From the NCBI GenBank assembly GCA_038373885.1, contig JAWZYV010018278.1, positions 434,001-498,000 of the forward strand: a DNA stretch of 64,000 bases, given 5' to 3'. Source of the stretch: Cheiracanthium punctorium (lineage: Eukaryota; Arthropoda; Arachnida; Araneae; Cheiracanthiidae). Position 1 is the stretch's first letter. Each line of letters opens with the position of its first letter. The position numbers and the translations under genes are program-made. The notes beneath the pieces are model-generated. The model saw only the letters and a list, made by a program, of their open reading frames with translations. It searched no databases and was not told where the DNA came from. Shown here piece after piece: positions 10,490 through 21,560 of the stretch.

Positions 10490-11261
10490 TAATTGAAGCG
10501 TTATCGTAGCCTTGACTTCGGCACAGATTAATATCTCGAGTCCATCTTTTTCTATACTTTTTAAAACGTCATCTGTAAGGGCATCGGCTTTTTTTCCAGG
10601 AAAAGAAAAACAAAATCCCCAAAAAGATTCTCTGACTTTGCCAAATTCAATGTGGACATATCGGATTAGTTCACACATTTGGTCAGTGTGTGATATATTA
10701 GGAGTATTGTCGAAAATATTCCGAATATCCCGATTATATCCCGAAATATTTTGCCTCCTTTATGTCCAATAAAATGTTTTCTTTTACTCGATTGCCCAGA
10801 ACAGATATACATTCATTTTGGATTTTTGAAGTCAAGTACGTACTTACGATCTTTTAGGTGATTCATTCTGTTGTATTGTTACTAAATGCTCTTTTATTAC
10901 AGGATCATAATTAGACAGTACTTCTATTAATTCTAAGAAGTTTCCTTTGTTCTCCAATGTCATATCTTCTCGGTGGCCCCGAAAAGGAAGATTCTGTTTG
11001 GCCAATAATAAGCTCACATCCAGAAGTCTATGCAAAATGTCCCCCTCTTTTTTTTTTTTTTTTTTTTTTCTTCACACTCTCCACAGTTTCTTGGTGTAGA
11101 TTATCAATGGGTTTATTAAGTCTTGCTTTCAATGTTTTCGTTTTCTCAAGACAAGCAAGATGTCTCTCCGAGTTCTCGTGATGGCTTACTTTGGAATTTG
11201 ATTTCCACAGTCTGAAACCCGAGGGGCGGCTCGGCACGGTAAGCGAGGTAAGCATCGCAAA

Positions 11262-12203
11262 GGCCCATACTTTACTTTTTTGGCGGGTTGGAATGTCAAA
11301 AAATAGTATGTAGGTTTCCTCACCAGTTACGATTTTAGAAATAAGGTGGATTTAGAAATAGCATCGTTAAGTAGTTTTAGGGTTTCTTTGCAGATTCTGA
11401 CACGCTCCGCTTTTTGGTTTTCTGTTAAATTAGGGGGGACCCAACGATAAACGAGTTTTTGCATATGCTGTTCTTCGTGAATAGTTTTATGTATAGCTGC
11501 GGATTCAATATTAAGTTCCTTTAACGGTGTTATTCGAAAAAATCATGTGATTTTGGTACATAATTACAAATAAACTAATTATGCCAGGCACTTCAAAATT
11601 TTGAAACTGTCTCTTTACAAGCTGTATTACAAACTGCGAAGACAGGCCCATCTGTATCAGTTTCAAAACTTTTAGAAAAAATTCTTAAAAATCGGAAATT
11701 TTCGCAAAGCGTGTCACTCTTCGAAAAATCTTGCAGCTCAGATCCATGTTTAAGATTTTTTTCTGAAAATTTCACAAAAGCCACAGCGTTTTCGCTTATC
11801 GCAGTGCGTAAAACAGCTTATGAAGTACCATCTAGAATTTTTTGGAGACCATGGTGCTATTAGTTTATTTCAATTTGTGTACCAAGACTAAAAACAGAGT
11901 TCTTTTTTTTCGAAGAACAGCCTTAATATCATTTGGTAAATGCAGCAATTATCATCGATTACCATTTTTCGTATGGCCGACACATTTTCTGGGACTACAG
12001 CTGACAAGATTCTTCAGGTGTGTTCTTCATTCGGGAGAGAACTTCGACGTCTACGAAATTCTGTGAACCATCTAAATACATTAGTACGAGATGGAGCTTT
12101 GTTTTCAAATGCTAATTATAGACGTTGACGTTGAAGGCATTCGTGTTGATTTAACCCCACTTTAAAATCATAGCGTGATGTAATGCTCTAACGTCAACTC
12201 CAT
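11262..12203 (-). pseudogene. Mariner transposase relic, N-terminal half, interrupted
   Basis: On the minus strand a start MELTLEHYIT lies at 12203. Frame-shifted pieces matching the mariner helix-turn-helix region follow: ECLQR; APSRTNVFRWFTEFRRRRSS; SAVVPENVSAIRKMVIDDNC (12110-11945). After an insertion of roughly 370 bp it resumes with LKELNIESAAIHKTIHEEQ, YRWVPPNLTENQK (about 11500-11430) and IVTGEETY (about 11335). The last corresponds to the first catalytic Asp motif of mariner (VTGDE) with Asp replaced by Glu. The reading stops near 11262 at KSKVWA, so the C-terminal half with the other two catalytic residues is missing. Confidence 0.82.
11530..11905. other. Unidentified insertion within the mariner relic
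   Basis: The mariner reading is lost between about 11905 and 11530 and picks up again after it, so about 370 bp is extra. A 63-codon minus frame (11593-11784) inside is not recognised. TTCGAA-like bases occur near both edges (11530, 11905), but I could not define inverted repeats or a clean target duplication. Confidence 0.45.
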
Positions 12204-13302
12204 TTTCCTTTCTTTCAAAATTCATTCAAATTGCAATTGTTGACACAAATTATCGTCTGCGGCCATAAAAGAGTTCAAATTTACATTTTAACAATTTTTT
12301 TTTCTTTCGCCTTTCGTCTGCCACTGTCTCGAAAATTTCAGGGTAACCCTCGTAGTTGTTATAACTCAAATATTAAATGGTATTTTTCATGATTGGAAAA
12401 TTAGGCAAAAATGCCAAGACTGTAGCAGTTCTACGAAAAATGGCTGGTTTTGCAGTGGCGGCTCGTGGGATGCAGCAAGTACAGCCGGGCTGCAATCGAA
12501 ATTATCAGCACATACTTTAAAAATAATTTATTCTACTAATTTTCCTAAATTCAGATAGAATTGTGGAATTCCTACGGTAAATTAAAAAAATCTCCGAAAA
12601 AAACCAAACAAAAAAAAAACGTATTGTGGCCGGATCGCCCATTCAGAAGCACATTCAAATGAATTTATTTATGAATTATTATTTATTTAATGAATTTATT
12701 CAAATGAATTTTCATATACATTTCACTTAGTTTGGTTACTATGACACTAACTAAATATTTACGTAGATTTTACTTGCCCTTTTGAATAGCGTGACGCAAA
12801 AGATAAATTATTGAAATAAATTCATTTGAATATATTATATAGACTCAGTGAAAGTGTGATATATTTGACAGTGTATTTCAGAATTAAAAGCATTGCTTAA
12901 ATGCGTAAATCTTCTTTAGAAAATAAAACGAAAGTAACTGTAATGGAATTTAAAAACAAATCTTTAAAAATCCCATCAGGGCGTCACTCAAAATTTGATA
13001 TCATTAAGTTATGTAAATAAATATACAAACCTGTTTTCATGCAGTATCAGAGTATTTGATTAAAAAAGTCACAGCAAGTTCTTTTGTAACATGTAACAGA
13101 AAATTGACATGTTTTTGTTAGAATTTTATTATAAGAGGCATAATACTGATTATAATCAATAATTTTTTGAGTAATATTCTATTTATAATTTGGGTCGAGT
13201 ACAGAGTAGTATCCCTGCCGCCAACTTTGATTTTATTTCATAAATTTGCATTCAGTTTAATGCTAAACGTACGTTAACTTTTTACTATAATTATATAACT
13301 AT
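12204..13302. other. AT-rich stretch with one hAT-like terminus
   Basis: CAGTGGCGGCTCGTGGGATG at 12453 has the form of a hAT left terminus. No matching right end (GCCACTG type) is found nearby, so it may be a truncated or solo end. The remainder is AT-rich and unassigned. Confidence 0.4.
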
Positions 13303-13540
13303 TGGGCCCCATCAGTGGCCGAGCGCATAGCGCTCTGAACTGGGAGGTGCCTTTTCGAAACCAAGTTGCGTCCGCCGACCTAATCGTTCGGAGTTTTCTG
13401 TGGTTTCCTCCAAAACTTAGCGTAAATACGGGTTAGGACCTCTTAGAAAGATCCCCCACGGAGGTCACCCCACCTCTCAGCTTAGAGCCTACGTGTAGCT
13501 AATCGGCCGTAATTCTAGAACAACAACAAATATATATAAT
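13303..13540 (+). mobile_element. tRNA-derived SINE, plus strand
   Basis: The head CAGTGGCCGAGCGCATAGCG resembles the 5' part of a class-II tRNA (Ser/Leu-like A box), with a weak B box (TTTCGAAACCA). The body is shared with the copy at 15552-15772: CGTTCGGAGTTTTC, AAACTTAGCGTAAATACGGG and GCTAATCGGCCGTAAT. It ends in (AAC)n then AT repeats. The flanks share TATAATTAT-like sequence, possibly a degraded target duplication. Confidence 0.85.
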
Positions 13541-14622
13541 TATTGGTTCTATTGTTTTAATGCAATGCGATTCATTAATTTGCATTCAGTTTAACGATAA
13601 CCGTAAGTTAAGTTTCGTTAAAATTATTAATTTAACAATTTTAATGGTAATGCGCATGCTGTCGGTAGGTAATGGTAGGTAATGTCGATCGGTAATGCGC
13701 ATGCTGTAGGTGGAAACGAGACTGGGCGTGCTGACATAACCCGGGCGTATAAAGCTCCGTTTCCACTTGTGTCTTTGCTGTCCCTAATTCTTTACTGACT
13801 CAAATGTCGTAACGCTAAAGCAGAATTCCGTTTCCACTAGCTGTGTTATCTCTTTTAGAATCGTACGCTTCCTCCAATGGCTATTAGTGATTTCGCACAT
13901 ACGTGTTTAAACTTTTATCTGTTTCCCGTTTTTCTTTTAAATATACCCCCTTTTGTTATTTTTAAATACAGAAGAATTTCTTAAATTTGGACTGCTGATT
14001 TACGGAATTTTAATTATGAAGACGAAATTAGACCTTAAAATAACAATAAATCCGTATTCAAACGAAAACGTTTTAGATTTTATTAAAAATGTTTAAAAGA
14101 ATAGCCTCTTTCTAATGAGCAATTTCTCCGATTATAACGATTTTTTTTTTTTTATAATACTACAGGATTTTTATGATCTGGAATTTTGTGTTATGCAGAA
14201 TCGATAAAGTCCCGTCGATTTTGAATTTGAAAAATTATACTGTATTTATTTAAGATACTTTCTTAGTTAGCACATATTATACTTATTTTAGGATGATTAA
14301 AAAAAAAAAAACCTTGGTGTCAAAATGATTCCCATAAATTAGAGGCTTTAAAATACTAAGTTAATTGTGCTCTTTTAATAGATTTAAAAGGCAGCCACAT
14401 TTTTGATAAATTTACGTACTGCATGCTGTCTTTCACCAAGTAAGTAATTAATAGAATATTGATATCTGCTTTTTGTGTGTTTTATAAATTTAAGAAATAC
14501 ATTATGTTATTAATTTAATTTCAGTTTTTTCTAACATACACTAAAAGCATATAACTATTTCTGAAAAGGTTGTATTGTATTGTGTTATGGTAAACCTACA
14601 CGAGGAGTATTTCGTATTGCTT
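13541..14622. other. AT-rich stretch with local duplications
   Basis: TTGCATTCAGTTTAA at 13247 recurs at about 13580 with related flanks on either side of the SINE. GGTAATGCGCATGCTGT occurs at 13646-13662 and 13691-13707, 45 bp apart. A TATA-like GTATAAAG near 13750 follows a GC-richer segment and could be an element's promoter, but no transcription unit is visible downstream. Otherwise nothing. Confidence 0.35.
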
Positions 14623-14818
14623 ATGTAAGGGGGGCGAGTCTTGCACGGTTGACCTTTCTTAGTGCTTCTGAAGCGTATTTACGTTACATCGTGTGAAAAA
14701 CCGTCCAAAACTCCGAATTTTTAGATTATCAGCCATCCGGTAGACCAGAGCCCTGAACATTTATACTTCAGCTATCTACCATCCTCAGTACCTTATCAAC
14801 TCGGCTCGAGTGGGCACA
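14623..14818 (-). mobile_element. Diverged SINE copy, minus strand
   Basis: The reverse complement carries the SINE tail seen at 10215-10489: a GGAGTTTTGGACGGTTTTTC-like block, then GATGTAACGTAAATACGC. The head is degraded, with a weak tRNA-like GAGCCGAGTTGATAAGGTAC near 14810. It ends beside GGGGGGCGAGTC. Confidence 0.7.
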
Positions 14819-15464
14819 ACATATTGTTTTAGATGCCATCTCTGGCCTTTAAATGTCTAATACAAAATATAGTGCATGTAAAAATTTAGATTAATTAATC
14901 AAATTTCTATCTGAAAAGTATTGAACAAAATTTTAAATCCAGTATTTAAAGGAATGAGAAAGTGAGAAAACCTAAGATTTGGAAAAAATATTGGTCTTAA
15001 AATTTTAATTCAATAATTACAATAAATTTTATATATACATGAAGAGAAAAAGAATTATTATTCAAACTAGTTAGTATGTAAAACTGCTACTTATTTTCCT
15101 TTGAATACTAAATAATAATTATTGTTAATTAATTATGTGAGCTTTATGAAGAGAAAAACAAATTAATTGAAATATTAATTACATATTGAATTTTCCAAAT
15201 AGAGTTAATAATATTAGAAAAATAAAGACTTAATTTAATTAGAAATATCTATCAAAATAATAGAGAAACGAAATACTTAAAGAAAAAGTTAGGAAGGAGT
15301 TTTACCAAAAAATACTTAAATTAATTATTTTTTAATTCAAAGTCTTAACTATTTTTAATTATTAATTATAACAAAATAAATTACAAAAAAATAAGTAAAG
15401 TATATAATAATCTGTTATTATTTTTCAAAATGAAATAAAACAAAAACGACAGTAACACAAAGCT
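14819..15464. other. Very AT-rich stretch
   Basis: Dense TTAATTAATT-type sequence with almost no G or C. No feature supported. Confidence 0.45.
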
Positions 15465-15551
15465 CATCTCGCAAAAGTGCGACGGCGGGGACAGAACTCA
15501 GGTCATCCGGTCAGAAAGCGGAAGCGAAATGTACGAGCTATGCCACTGGAA
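15465..15551 (-). mobile_element. tRNA-like SINE head, minus strand
   Basis: The reverse complement reads CAGTGGCATAGCTCGTACAT (A box TGGCATAGCTC) then GACCTGAGTTCTGTCCCCGC (B-box-like GAGTTCTGTCC) at tRNA spacing. It stands head to head with the plus-strand SINE that follows. The body is missing or unrecognised. Confidence 0.6.
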
Positions 15552-15772
15552 ATGGTAGACGGGCGAAGCGTGAAGGTCTCGAGTTCGGGTCCCATCGCGC
15601 GCCCGTCGACCTAACCGTTCGGAGTTTTCCGTGGTTTTCTCCGAAACTTAGCGTAAATACGGGTTAGGACCCCTTAGAAAGACCCCCACGGAGGGCACCC
15701 CACCCATCGGCCTAGAGCCCACGCGTAGCTAATCGGCCGTAATCCCACAAACAAACACACAAATCTAGGACC
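15552..15772 (+). mobile_element. tRNA-derived SINE, plus strand
   Basis: A B-box-like GAGTTCGGGTCCC (about 15579-15591) precedes the same body as at 13303-13540: CGTTCGGAGTTTTCCGTGG, CGAAACTTAGCGTAAATACG, CGGCCTAGAGCCCACGCGTA and TCGGCCGTAATCCC. It ends in an (ACAA)n tail. The A-box region is unclear where it meets the opposing SINE head. Confidence 0.82.
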
Positions 15773-16804
15773 AAACTGGTTTACGGTATAAGACAACTTG
15801 TACAAATCTTGTCACGGATCTGCGTGACATCTGGAATAGCTGAGAGCGAGAAGCAAAAGGAAATAGAAATATTATTAAAAGAGTGACTAATTTAAAACAT
15901 AAGGGATAACATATTCAAAAGGAAGAATGAACGGAATTATTGTATGTGTATGAAATCATGGATTGAGATTGAGCGCCGAGTCATTTCCCTTTAGATTTTT
16001 TAGGTCAATTCTTTGCATCAATTTTGTCCAGAGCATATTTATGACAATTTCGAATACTGTGATGAAAATTGGTGATTAATTGAACCCCCCTCCCCCCCCC
16101 CGGAAAAAAAATTAAGAGCCTACTTAACCTTAAAAAATATTTTCTTATGCTCTCACTTTCGCGTCCGGCTACAGCACTGTATTCATACTCCCTGCCTTGT
16201 TTACTGCCTCCCATACAAGATCATTTTCCGTATTTTCTTACGCGGGTTAAAGAGTTCCCTCTTTGAACTGGATTAAATAAAAAAAAAATGAGTTTTCCTA
16301 GCTTAACCGGCGACGTCACTCATGGAATTTGGCACCGATTAAAATCATATATTAATTGTAAAAAATTCGTTAGCAATCGCCATTCGTTAGCACAATGGCG
16401 ATCACATTCAAACAAACAGTATTTACATTTATTTCATGCGGCGATAAATTTTAATACAGCTTTAAATTCCCGCTAAACTCAAACTCATATTAAAATATTA
16501 AATTCATGTTACATAAAAAGAACTCAGTAATGAACTCAAAGCCATTTTCTGGTGTAAATATACACCATAGCAGACGAAAATTTCTTTTTCGTCAGCCACG
16601 ATAACGCACTCATTAACAAATATTATTCAATATTTTAATCATTTCAAGATAGAACATCCCCCCCCCCTTTTATTCATTTGTCAACCACGTAAGCAGAAAT
16701 TGAAAAAACAAATTAGTTCTCGTGTTCATAATCTCGTTCATATGCTAGGCTGGGAAATTGAAAACGTGTAAAACTAGTTAGCAGCGGCAACAGCGGGTAA
16801 CAGC
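15773..16804. other. Unassigned sequence
   Basis: Small frames at 16005-16214 (minus) and 16288-16476 (plus) show no motif. C-runs occur at 16085-16100 and 16660. No supported feature. Confidence 0.35.
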
Positions 16805-17305
16805 AGCAGGTTCATCAGAGAAGTTCTGGAGCCCGAAGTCGTTCCTTTCCTTCAAGGCATTCCTGGAGCTATCTTTCAGCAGGATAATGCCCGCCCACAT
16901 GCGGCAAGAAATGTGCAAGGCTTTTCTTCAGCAGAAAACGTATAGCTTCTTTCCTAGCCTGCTTATTTGCCGGATATGTCACCTATTGAACATGTATGGG
17001 ATTTCAATTGGTCTGCGTCTCGCTCCTGATCCTCGTCTACAGCTTCAACAAATGAATTTTGGGTACGCCTATAAGAAATACGGAATGCTCTTCCCCAAGC
17101 ATACATTCAAAATCTGTTTCTATGCCACGTCGTACAGCAGCATTTATTGCAGTGCATGGTGGCAACACCAAAATACTGATTTCGGACCCTTTTTTTTGCT
17201 TTGAAAATTTAATAATTTATTTGCACTAATACAAGTAGTTTGTGACTTTAATTTCATTTGATTCTGAGGATTTCTTTACGGTGTTGCATTTTTTTACAAA
17301 CAGGA
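16805..17305 (+). pseudogene. Tc1-type transposase C-terminal relic
   Basis: The plus strand reads FIREVLEPEVVPFL and IPGAIFQQDNARPH, then after a stop and frameshift LPDMSPIEHVWDF. The QQDNARPH and SPIEHVWD blocks are the second and third catalytic segments of Tc1 transposases (D and E of DDE). The closing SMPRR-type region is out of frame. A TGTTGCATTTTTTTACAAAC block near 17282 resembles a Tc1 terminal repeat. The N-terminal half is absent. It is distinct from the intact Tc1 copy at 21561-23065. Confidence 0.82.
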
Positions 17306-17574
17306 GTTACACATTAATTATATGTATATTGGGGTGGTCAAAAGTTGTATGGGGGGAAATTTTTTTAATGTTCTTTTTTGGGGCACCCCCCTAAAAGTTG
17401 CCAATTGACTAGAAAATGAGATTGGCAAAGTTTTAGCTCAATTGCATAATATTAACCCGTGCCGCATCGAGGTTGAATTCTTGAAAAATTACGATTTTTT
17501 TCAAAAATATCTAGTTTTTCCTTCATTTAGTATAAACTATTTGCTATACAGACCTGGTTTTTGTTTTATTTCAT

Positions 17575-19922
17575 ACTAGCTGCGTGCCCGTTCTTCGCAC
17601 GGTAGGAAACGAAAATTTTCCTTACAAGTGTAATTCGAATTTATTCGTGATGTGGAATTTAAAGAAAAAGAGCAAAATTATTTGACTCTTGATGTAAAGT
17701 TTGCGTCACGAGTATTAACATGGCATCATTGCAGTATAATGACTCAAAAAACTACGTCAGTGTCATTCACTATCAAAAAAGTGGAAAGCTTAATGGTTTG
17801 CAGAGAACTCCTGGCTTTCAAAATGTCTTATTTCTACATCATACTGTTTTTTAGGCTCAAGTTGTAGCATTAAATACCTAAGACACTACATGGAATGGAC
17901 AACCATTTATTTCTTTCCGAACATGTACCATATAAGGAAAATATTGTAATCCTGAAAAAATTCGACTTCGAGATTTTGGTGTATTTACACGTTTTGAGGT
18001 CTTCTGAATTCATTTATGCTATTTTCAAGAGATGTTTTTAAGATAACTGCGCACCCGCTCTTCATACGGGAATAAGCGAATATTTTACTACTAAAATCAT
18101 ATCTGCATGTGACAAAACAGAATTTCATTTTTAAAAAAGTTCAAGTAATCTCCTCTGTTGAAATTACTGCGGGATATATTAACGCAAATTAGAATTACTT
18201 TTCGTTTAGTTGATTGTAAGACAACCGTTGAAAAAGGAGAAAAACTTTTAATTTCATGAAATATTTATTAACGTGGTATATTATGATTTATTCATATTAT
18301 CCTTACGAATCTAATGATACTACCTATTACGTACATTAATACTATCTATCTTCGCTTCTACCTCTTCAAGGCTCCCTTAAAAGAAACAGCTTAGATTATT
18401 TGGCCCCAATGGAATCTTTTGATTCTGTGGCGATTCTTTGCAATTTACGCATTAGCATAAATAATAATCATTTCACATAATGGTTGCCATTAAGGAAACT
18501 CTCCATATATATTTAATTTATACATAGTTTTATAAGATTGGCGTATTTAGCGCCGCAAACCATTTCATCTTATTGTGGGGAGAAAATATCCGAGGGAGGC
18601 CATTTTAAATATCCATGCATCTAATATAGCGATATCTTTTATATCCTCCATAGTCCTGTCTCCTGAAAAACATCAAACTGTGTAATCTCGAGGAGCTACT
18701 TATTCCCGCTTTAATTGTGACATGGCGCAGAGTTGCAGAGTTTACAAATTTCACGCATTTTTTTAAGTTATGACGTCACTGCTTGACTGCCGTAAAGGAT
18801 ACCCCAGTTGGTTGAGGGAGTTAATTTCGATATTTCGCATAGTAGTTTTCAAACGGTATCATTAAAACTTTGCGTTATGTAGGACCTTTATGGAGGAACG
18901 TAATTCAACGTTAAAATAAAACTATACTCGCAGCCTGCATGCATATGTTAGGCAACGTCTGCGCCATAATTAAATGTCAAAAATAAAAATAGTAAATAGA
19001 AAAACTTTAATATATCGCGCTTTGAAACGAACTTTGTAATTTTTAAATAAGCACCGGATTAAAATACCACTTCTAATAATAATATTCGTGAATTTCTTAG
19101 TTTATTTCTACAGTAAATTTTAATCAAAATATCGTCTCCCTGTGTTGAAAATAGAGCTGGAATAAATGAGTTAAAATTATGGCGTAATTTTTACGTATCT
19201 TAAAGCATTTGATGTCATAGATCCTCACTTGCGAATTGAAATTCCGATATCCCATTTAAAAACTCGATTGGTTGAGAAAACCCTTTTTTCTAATCCTTTC
19301 TGTGGCAACAACCGAAGACAAATTCTCGTGCCGTGATCGCAATGTAATGAATGGCGTAAGATCGCGTTGATGCTATTAAATTCTAAACATTAGGCTGCAT
19401 TAAAATTCATAAAAAATCATCTAATTTACATAATTTTTTCGTTTTTATTTTAAAAGAGGGAGAAAAGAATGTTTCACGATTTGCCAAAATATCAAAAAGT
19501 TATGACGGATAGAATTCAAGATGCGACAGTTTTAAAATTATTTTACGAAACAATTCGCCGAAGCAAATGCTTAGTAAAAAAATTCCTAAAAATCGGTAAA
19601 TCATGTTACGTATTCAGAACAAACTGTTTTTAAAAGAAAATTTTCTCCTCTATCCGATGATACAAATGCCGTTTTGCTGCGAGCGTAATTTCCGCCGTCA
19701 TTACGAATTAGGTGAGAAAAAATGCCAAAAATCGCATAAAACATAAAATTTAAAAAGATCTAGGTCGAATTTTGAAAAAATCGCTTCGAGGTGCACAACT
19801 ACATATTTACATCTTCCCGAGTACCAAATTTGGTGTTTCTAGGTGTAGCCGTTTGTCCGTAACGCTGCCGACAGACACACACACAAACAGACACACAGAC
19901 ACCTTCTTTTATAATAAGTAGA
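17575..19922 (+). mobile_element. 2.35-kb non-coding dispersed repeat
   Basis: It begins ACTAGCTGCGTGCCCGTTCT and ends CAGACACCTTCTTTTATAAT after a GACAGACACACACACAAACA-type stretch. Such ends are common in arthropod non-autonomous repeats. A degenerate copy of the start occurs internally at about 18045 (CTGCGCACCCGCTCTTCATA). A truncated inverted copy of its 3' end lies at 54611-55090. There is no long frame and no inverted repeats, so retroposon or Helitron-like origin is open. Confidence 0.6.
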
Positions 19923-20309
19923 GAAAAAATGTTGTTGCTTTGAACTTTTACTCTCAACAAAACCAATATTTAATGACATTCAGTGTGTTTTAGGTCAGTT
20001 TGTGAATCGTACCACCGAAATCTGCATTTTTGTAAAATTAGTGAAAAAAAGACAAATTAAGAATTTTAAGTAATTTTGACCGTCTTTTGTATTATTTGCA
20101 TCAACAAAACAAAAAATAAATCAAGTATTTTCAAAACTTAACTACAATGTGAAATATTTTTATTTATTTGATATGCATTTCTATGTTTCAGAAGAAAGAT
20201 CTTGATTTGTATTTCAGTTGAAGCACATCTAAGACAAACCTCTCAAATTTTCTTTATTACAATGCTATTTTTGTTGTCTGTTATTATTTACTTTTAGAAT
20301 GGACATGAG

Positions 20310-20327
20310 TGCCCATACGTATGGGCA
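20310..20327. repeat. Perfect 18-bp palindrome
   Basis: TGCCCATACGTATGGGCA is a perfect palindrome upstream of the transposase relic. It is within the large transposon, outside its other insertions, and could be a binding site or chance. Confidence 0.4.
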
Positions 20328-21560
20328 AGAAAGGGCTATGCCTTCCCTAGCTCCCATATTATTGTTATGATTTACATACTGGTATAAGGTAAAAGTGGTT
20401 CAACACAAACACATAATACATTTTCGGTGCAGGACCCTTGACGTGCAATAAGACTCCGAAGACAAGAATTTCGAAAACAAAGAATTAATCTCATCAAAAG
20501 CAGATTTTAAAATTCTGATTTAGAAGGTGTTGTTCACTGGGATGGAAAATGCTTCCTCATATTTTAAATAAAGAAAATGTAGAGAGAATAGCGATTTTAA
20601 TTAGCTGTGAACAGTTAATAGGAGTTCCTCAGCTTGAAAATAATATGAGAATAACTCTTAGGCAAAAGCTGTATTTACAGCAGTTGAAGAATTTGAGGCA
20701 GTTGGTAATATTCAGGCAATGTGTTTTGTGATACTACTTGTTGCCTTAGGGAACGTGCATTTTTTGCTGCAGCAATTACTGGATCGAAATCTTCTATATT
20801 TACCTTGTCGCCATCATATTTTAGAAATCATCCTAAAATCTGTTTTGATTGCAAAGTGGGCGAAACTACTGCTCTTCATTCAGATATTTTTAAAAAAATT
20901 CAGATTGGGTGGTCTAAGTTGGACAAGACAAAGTACAAAACTGCTATTGAAGATGAAACTATTACATAAAGAACGCAAAATTTGGAAGAAATTTCAACTT
21001 TTCTTGCAGAACATTTAAGAAATCAACAGCTTAAGGACAACTATAAAGAATTAACCCAACATTGTTTAATTTTTATTTAATTAAGTCTCCCCAAATAGAC
21101 ATTTCTTTCAGAGTATCTGGTGCTGTTCATTATGCCAGGTGGATGTCTAAGGCAATTTATTGTCTCAAAATACTTCTTTTCAGACATCAAGTCGCATTAA
21201 CAGATTTAGAAAAAAGAGATATTACAGACATTTGTTTATTTATAGTAAATATTTATGTAGAGGCATGGTTCAACACTCCCACTCAGACTTTAGCCCCAAT
21301 CAAGACTTAAAATGATTGCTATATTGAAAATTTGATAAAGTTGCTGCAAACAAAGATCTATAAAATGATAAGCCATCTTTGGTATCTTAACCTGGAGCAA
21401 GTTGCCTTTCATTTTTTGATGACACTTGGGCAAAAAAAGTCAAAGTAAGCATGGCTGTAAAATTAATCGCATTTGAAAAAAAAAAATGATGATGATGATG
21501 ATGATGAAGATGTAAGAGCAACAATGTTTCAACGAAGTGGACCATTTATTGAACAAAGTA

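Larger units (their letters stand above)
7807..11220 (-). pseudogene. hAT-superfamily transposase relic (ZMYM1-like), split by three insertions
   Basis: Read on the minus strand, the pieces follow the order of ZMYM1-like hAT proteins: SGFRLWKS and ENKGNFLELIEVLS (about 11220-10900); SHTDQM and ELIRYVHIEFG (10690-10620); VQARVQEINPKALF (about 10180); KRLSETRWSSHH with the R-W motif (about 9900); LEEVNATEKYL (about 9690). The hAT C-terminal dimerisation motifs CERSFSKL and SLALLSIEH follow at about 8350-8250, and the protein ends KARKKQF-stop at 7807. Insertions at 7881-8245, 8512-9209 and 10215-10489 interrupt it. Frame is kept across the first when one TA is removed. Without them about 2.08 kb remains, near full length for the family. 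Several frameshifts and stops show it is dead. Confidence 0.88.

Noticed and set aside
9087..11252. 26-bp imperfect inverted pair (9087-9112 and 11227-11252) as the TIRs of the hAT relic
   Set aside because: The left member lies inside the inserted mariner-type element, and the hAT frame extends beyond it to 7807. The similarity more likely reflects two unrelated hAT-type termini.
13740..13760. Promoter with TATA box (GTATAAAG)
   Set aside because: No downstream coding sequence or transcript evidence. Such motifs are frequent in AT-rich DNA.
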